Assembly (NCBI RefSeq): GCF_022919095.1
Contig: NZ_CP095073.1
Span: 2,542,001 to 2,606,000, forward strand
DNA length: 64,000 bases
Source: Halobacillus salinarum
GTDB taxonomy: Bacteria > Bacillota > Bacilli > Bacillales > Halobacillaceae
Direction: 5' to 3'
Position 1 is the first letter of the stretch, and every line of letters starts with the position of its first letter. The translations under genes and the position numbers were made by a program. The notes under the pieces were generated by a model. It searched no databases, was not told the origin of the DNA, and saw only the letters and a list, made by a program, of their open reading frames with translations. This document shows, in pieces, positions 62,641 to 64,000 of the stretch.

Positions 62641-64000
62641 CTAATCTAGTAATCCTTCGTTTTCCAAATATTCTTTCGCTACCTCTTGAGGATCGCGGTC
62701 TTTAAAATCAACTTCATAATTCATCTCTCTCATTTCATCGCCGGTAATCTTGCCGCCCAGCTGGTTGAGCACGTCTTTAAGCTCCGGATGCTCATCAAGC
62801 GTTTCTTGTCTCATTAACGGAGCCCCTTGATACGGCGGGAATAAATGCTTAGGATCTTCAAGCACTTTTAAGTTTAAATCCACCATATAGCCGGCTGTAG
62901 CATAAGCATCTATTACATCTACTTCCCCACTGGAAATGGCTCCCTGTCTTAAGCCAGGATCCATCGTTTTCACTTTTCCTAAATTCAAGTTGTAGACTTT
63001 TTTCATGCCCTGGTATCCGTCTTTACGGTCATTGAATTCCAACGTAAACCCGGCGGTTATCTGATCTTCAACGGATTTTAAGTCGCCAATCGATGTTAAA
63101 TTGTATTTCTTAGCAAGCTCCTGGGTCGTGGCCACGGCGTAAGTGTTATTATATTTCATCGGCTGAAGATAAGCCATGTCATACGTTTCTGACATGCCCT
63201 TTTCCGCCTGCTCATATACTTTCTCCGGATCATTGCTGTCGGCCTGCTGATCTAAGAGGGAAACGATCGCTGTGCCGGTAAATTCCGGATAAATATCGAT
63301 ACTCCCCTCCTGTAAAGCGCTGAAAACGAGATCGGTTTTTCCCAAATTGGGCTTAAGACCTACTTTTAAATCGGTTTCATCCTCAATCAACAGCTTATAC
63401 ATATTAATGAGTATGGCAGGTTCAGCTCCAAGCTTCGCTCCTAAAACGATGTCGTTTTTAGCTTTTCCTCCAAAGGCAAGCGGACCAACAGCAATCAAGG
63501 CAGCAACAACGAGAAGTGTGACGAGGGAACGAAACCCGGATTTAGCAGAGGTTCTTTCAAACATCCGTAAAATAACATCCAGAATGATAGCTAAAAGAGC
63601 AGCAGGAATCGCTCCAAGAAGAATTAAATTAATATCTCCTCCACGGTCCAATCCAAGTAAAATTAAATCCCTAAGCCTCCTGCCCCGATTAAAGCGGCGA
63701 TGGTTGTCGTACCTACAATCAGCACCATCGATGTCCGAATGCCTGCCATTATGACCGGCATGGCCAGCGGCAGCTCTACTCGCGACAGTCTGCGGAAGGA
63801 ACTCATTCCCATCCCCGTCGCTGCTTCTTTTAATGCCGGATCGACTTCTTTAATCCCTGTGTAGGTGTTTCTGAGAATCGGCAGGAGTCCATATGCGGTT
63901 AGGGCAATTACTGCCGGCGTCTGGCCGATGCCAAAGAACGGAATTAAAAAGGCTAGAACGGCAAGACTTGGGATGGTCTGCAGTACGGCCGTCACTCCGA
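62641..64000 (-). pseudogene. Osmoprotectant ABC transporter permease/substrate-binding fusion (OpuF-type), frameshifted and cut by window edge
   Basis: Two reading frames of one fused gene. The upstream part (63663 to the edge) is the permease end: [31 protein letters not shown] and [14 protein letters not shown]. It stops after GGLGI, but adding one G to the GGG at 63669-63671 continues as [16 protein letters not shown] into the downstream frame, which holds the last membrane segments (LLGAIPAALLAIILDVIL) and an OpuC/OpuF-type binding domain (KIVLG-like DIVLGAKLGAEPAILINMYKLL, SIDIYPEFTGTA). This is the layout of permease-binding-protein fusions for glycine betaine. Either a frameshift or a base-call error. 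The gene continues beyond 64000. Confidence 0.82.

Overview
The window reads as chromosome of a moderately halophilic, spore-forming member of the Bacillaceae (Halobacillus/Virgibacillus-like). The basis is Bacillus-type gene blocks in conserved order (yneT-parE-parC, yngJIHGFE, citA/citR, yuaF-floT, tcyABC), strong AGGAGG ribosome binding sites, low to moderate GC, and several osmoprotectant functions. The genus is an inference; no rRNA or tRNA gene is present to fix it.

Layout. 0-3.4 kb: tenA, then a LacI-type regulator and a sugar-binding lipoprotein without permeases, tied together by four near-identical 14-bp operators. 3.6-12 kb: a TetR regulator, a decayed intergenic region with a GC-rich palindromic repeat, then an operon that should import carnitine (OpuA-type ABC transporter) and convert it to glycine betaine (dehydrogenase, dehydrocarnitine cleavage enzyme, thioesterase), ending with a CocE-type esterase. 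12-20.3 kb: two divergent transcription units that together encode lysine catabolism to crotonyl-CoA: lysine 6-dehydrogenase, aldehyde dehydrogenase, aminotransferase, a ThDP decarboxylase, a SUGCT-type glutarate CoA-transferase and a glutaryl-CoA dehydrogenase. 20.4-36.8 kb: a mixed accessory stretch (7Fe ferredoxin, pirin, MarR/PhzF, an ABC exporter behind an 18-codon leader ORF, CDF transporter, sulfatase, GNATs, methyltransferase, peptidase S51, an old-yellow-enzyme homologue, small membrane proteins, an XRE regulator). 37-47 kb: cystine importer tcyABC, citA/citR, a sulfolipid (SQDG) gene pair, and the NfeD/flotillin pair behind a SigW-type promoter. 47-57.5 kb: an acyl-CoA synthetase with a cre-like site in its promoter, then the leucine/isovalerate catabolic operon yngJIHGFE with a TetR gene and a palindromic operator. 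57.6-64 kb: topoisomerase IV (parC, parE), yneT, and a glycine-betaine-type permease/binding-protein fusion running off the right edge.

A recurring oddity is that five otherwise good genes are broken by apparent single-base losses inside G runs (15844, 19644, about 32956, 35498, 63669). Two of them lie in the lysine cluster. The shared signature makes base-calling error a serious alternative to real decay, so the affected genes are described both as read and as repaired.

The strongest biology is the pairing of two complete catabolic modules (carnitine to betaine, lysine to crotonyl-CoA) side by side, the unexpected ThDP decarboxylase step in the second, and the plant/cyanobacterial-type sulfolipid genes in a Firmicute.
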